Origin: Streptomyces hydrogenans
GTDB lineage: Bacteria > Actinomycetota > Actinomycetes > Streptomycetales > Streptomycetaceae
Assembly: GCF_014656075.1 (NCBI RefSeq)
Contig: NZ_BNBS01000037.1
Location: forward strand, 1 to 64,000
Length of the DNA: 64,000 bases
Direction of reading: 5' to 3'
The notes under the pieces are model-generated. The model saw only the letters and a list, made by a program, of their open reading frames with translations, was not told the DNA's origin and did not search any database. Positions 62,011-64,000 of this stretch are shown in pieces. The translations under genes were made by a program, and so were the position numbers. Positions within the stretch are counted from its first letter, which is position 1. The number at the start of each line of letters is the position of its first letter.

Positions 62011-63413
62011 CGCACACCCCCCAGCACGTCCTCGCCGACGGCGGGCTCCGGCGCCGCGGTACGGCGCGGCCCCGTGCCCCGACGCCCCGGACGGGCCCGC
62101 ACCGCGCCCGCGACGACCAGGCCGAGGACCTCCTGCCCGGCGTCCGCGCACGCCTCGGCGACGCCCGCGAGCTCCGCCCCGGTCCAGCTCCCCGGACTGA
62201 CCACCACCAGCACACCGGACTCGTCGTCCCGGTCCGGCAGCAGCGGATGCGCCACCGTCACCCCCACCAGCCGCAGCCGCAGGGACGCCCCGCCGGGAGC
62301 CCCCGGACCGGAGGCGTCCCCGGCCTCCGCGACCAGCCGTTCCGCGGCCCGGCGCGCGATCTCGTCCCCGTCCGGGACGACGACCAGCAGCCGTCCCGGA
62401 ACCGGCAGCCGGTCCTGGAGCCGGGCGCACACCCGCCGGTAGCGGATCCGCCGGCCCGACTCGTCGCCCGAGGCCCGCGGCGCCGGGATGTCCCAGCGGA
62501 CGTCGACGCCCAGCAGCCGGCGGAACCAGGCCCGCGGGCCGCGTCCCTCCGGCCGGTGCACGGGCCGTCGGCCGGCCACGTCGACACTGCCGACGAGCAG
62601 CGTGCCCAGGGCCCCGGCGATCTCCGGCTCGGTCCGCAGCCGACGGCTCATCCGCGCCGCGGCGAGATGCCCGACCACCGTGAGCAGGAAGAACAGCACC
62701 GCCCCCGCCGCGACGAGCTGCGCCCGCGTGGGCGGCGCCTCACCGGTCGGCCGGGCCGCCGGCCCCATGACGACCATGGTGGCCTTGCCGGACTTCCCGG
62801 CCGCCGGATCGGTCTGGTCCAGCTTGGTGATCGCGTCGCGCAGCGCCGTACGCAGCTTCTCCAGCTCCGTGCGCGCCTGCACGCTCTCCACCGTCCGCCC
62901 CGGATCGGCGGCGTCGGCCAGCTCGGTGATGCGCCGCCCGGCCTGCTCCACCGCCTTCCGCAACGCCTCCAGCCGGGTCTCCGCCCCGGGGTCGGTGGTA
63001 CCGCCCACGATCCGCGCCGCGAACGCCACGAACTCCTTGGCCATCAGGTCGGAGAGCCGCTGGGCGCGCTCCGGGGTGTCGGCCGTGCCCGAGATCCTGA
63101 TGATGTTCCCCTCGGCCGCCTCCGCGGTGATCCGCTCCCGCAGCTCGATGCCGTCGACCCCGTGCCAGTCGAGCGCGTCGGCCACCCGGTCGACGACCAC
63201 CGAACTCGTCGCGACCTCCGCCTGGGTCAGCAGCTCCCGCTCCTCCCACGACCCCGGCAGCAGCACCGACACCGAGGTCGTGTAGCGCGGCGGGACCAGC
63301 AGCGAGACGCCGTGCCCGGCCAGTGCGCCCACCAGGGCGAGGAGGGTGAGCAGCCGCCAGCGCCGACGGAGAATCCGCCCGAGGGTGACCAGGCGTATCG
63401 TGTCGTCGCTCAA
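62007..63413 (-). CDS. Wzz-type chain-length determinant
   Basis: A 468-residue protein: Wzz N-terminus with TM1 (about 20-40), the PPRYTTSVSVLLPG segment, a coiled loop, TM2 (about 235-255), and a C-terminal half that again resembles the BY-kinase fold without a P-loop (RLLVVVPDGDEIARRA). Two Wzz-like proteins in tandem suggest a hetero-oligomer. ATG at 63413 overlaps the partial glycosyltransferase stop. Confidence 0.85.
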   Translation of the reverse strand: MSDDTIRLVTLGRILRRRWRLLTLLALVGALAGHGVSLLVPPRYTTSVSVLLPGSWEERELLTQAEVATSSVVVDRVADALDWHGVDGIELRERITAEAAEGNIIRISGTADTPERAQRLSDLMAKEFVAFAARIVGGTTDPGAETRLEALRKAVEQAGRRITELADAADPGRTVESVQARTELEKLRTALRDAITKLDQTDPAAGKSGKATMVVMGPAARPTGEAPPTRAQLVAAGAVLFFLLTVVGHLAAARMSRRLRTEPEIAGALGTLLVGSVDVAGRRPVHRPEGRGPRAWFRRLLGVDVRWDIPAPRASGDESGRRIRYRRVCARLQDRLPVPGRLLVVVPDGDEIARRAAERLVAEAGDASGPGAPGGASLRLRLVGVTVAHPLLPDRDDESGVLVVVSPGSWTGAELAGVAEACADAGQEVLGLVVAGAVRARPGRRGTGPRRTAAPEPAVGEDVLGGVR

Positions 63414-64000
63414 CTGCGCGGCCTCGTCCCCGCCCGGCCCGGAGCGCCCGTGGACAGCGCGGCCTCGTAGGCGGCGAGCAGCGCGCGCTGGGAGTTCCGC
63501 CAGGCGAGCGGTCCGCCGATCCGCTCCTGGCCGGTCTTGCCCATCAGGGCCCGCTTCTCCGGGTCGTCGAGCAGCAGCGCGATCAGCCGCGCGAACTCCG
63601 CCTCGTCGTTCGCGGGCGCGTAGACCGCCGCGTCACCGGCGGAGACCCGCGCCTCCTTCAGGTCGAAGGAGACGATCGGCCGGCCCATCACCATGTACTC
63701 CAGGACCTTGTTCATCGTCGACACGTCGTTGAGCGGATTGCGCGGGTCGGGGGAGAGACACACGTCCGCGGTGGACAGGTAGCGCGCCAGTTCGGCGTCC
63801 GACACGCGCCCGGTGAACCGCACCTGGTCGGAGAGCCCGAGCCGCCGGGACAGTTCCACCATGGCGTCGAAGGTGTCGCCGCCGCCGACGAACACCGCGT
63901 GCCAGTCGCTGCGCCCCAGCTCGTCGCGCAGCTTCGCGAGCGCCCGCAGGGCGTAGTCCACCCCGTCCTGGGGACCCATCACCCCCAGGTAGCACAGCAG
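63410..64000 (-). CDS. Family 4 glycosyltransferase (5' end outside window)
   Basis: The last 196 residues of a GT-B enzyme: VFVGGGDTFD (donor-domain strand), VRFTGRVSDAELARYLSTADVCLSPDP and the MNKVLEYMVMGRPIVSFDL block that follows the E-x7-E pattern. The frame is open to the window edge. It overlaps the Wzz gene, so the EPS operon and its promoter continue upstream of the window. Confidence 0.88.
   Translation of the reverse strand: MLCYLGVMGPQDGVDYALRALAKLRDELGRSDWHAVFVGGGDTFDAMVELSRRLGLSDQVRFTGRVSDAELARYLSTADVCLSPDPRNPLNDVSTMNKVLEYMVMGRPIVSFDLKEARVSAGDAAVYAPANDEAEFARLIALLLDDPEKRALMGKTGQERIGGPLAWRNSQRALLAAYEAALSTGAPGRAGTRPRS

Overview
The window is high-GC actinobacterial DNA and almost certainly comes from a Streptomyces chromosome. 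The support is long GC-rich genes with frequent GTG (and some TTG) starts, many 4-bp ATGA/GTGA gene overlaps, and a gene set typical of the genus. No tRNA, rRNA, CRISPR array, transposase or integrase was seen.

Region A (1 to about 24.0 kb) is a phage-tail-like contractile injection system (CIS/eCIS). A minus-strand structural operon runs 11240 down to 1: sheath, tube, T4-type baseplate protein, DUF6760 protein, a proline-rich VQR-repeat protein, a second tube-like protein, a LysM baseplate-hub protein, VgrG-type spike, PAAR tip, gp25-like protein, baseplate J, tail protein I and a zinc-ribbon protein that leaves the window. Divergent to it is a large effector with a C-terminal domain that reads like a cholera-toxin-type ADP-ribosyltransferase, followed by a HEAT-like candidate immunity gene; both lie in visibly AT-richer DNA. 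Next come the AAA+ ATPase, a DUF4255 (Pvc16-type) terminator protein, a secreted vWA/HYR protein, a LuxR-type regulator with a degenerate receiver, a CisA-like membrane protein and a DUF4157 (eCIS-core) protein. The absence of capsid, terminase, portal and integrase genes argues against a prophage.

Region B (24.3 to 40.1 kb) is mixed: a small secreted protein, a SnoaL/NTF2-like protein, a GntR regulator divergent from a das-like sugar ABC transporter with a GH20 hexosaminidase and a CBM3-GH16 secreted hydrolase, a SHOCT membrane protein, an HdeD-like protein, a MacB/FtsX-type ABC exporter divergent from a NarL-type two-component system, and a PAP2 phosphatase.

Region C (63.9 kb down to 40.1 kb, minus strand) is one long, tightly overlapping exopolysaccharide operon. 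It holds glycosyltransferases, two Wzz-like chain-length proteins whose kinase-like domains lack a P-loop, an asparagine synthase, an alcohol dehydrogenase/Gfo-Idh-MocA fusion, a heparinase II/III protein, a beta-helix lipoprotein, a Wzy-like polymerase/ligase, a Wzx-like flippase, a nucleotide-sugar module (RfbF-like nucleotidyltransferase, C-methyltransferase, PIG-L deacetylase, SDR epimerase, DUF4910 protein, RmlC, class III aminotransferase) and a polysaccharide pyruvyl transferase. Its promoter lies outside the window. Together these genes suggest a pyruvylated, branched-sugar-containing surface polymer assembled by a Wzx/Wzy route.
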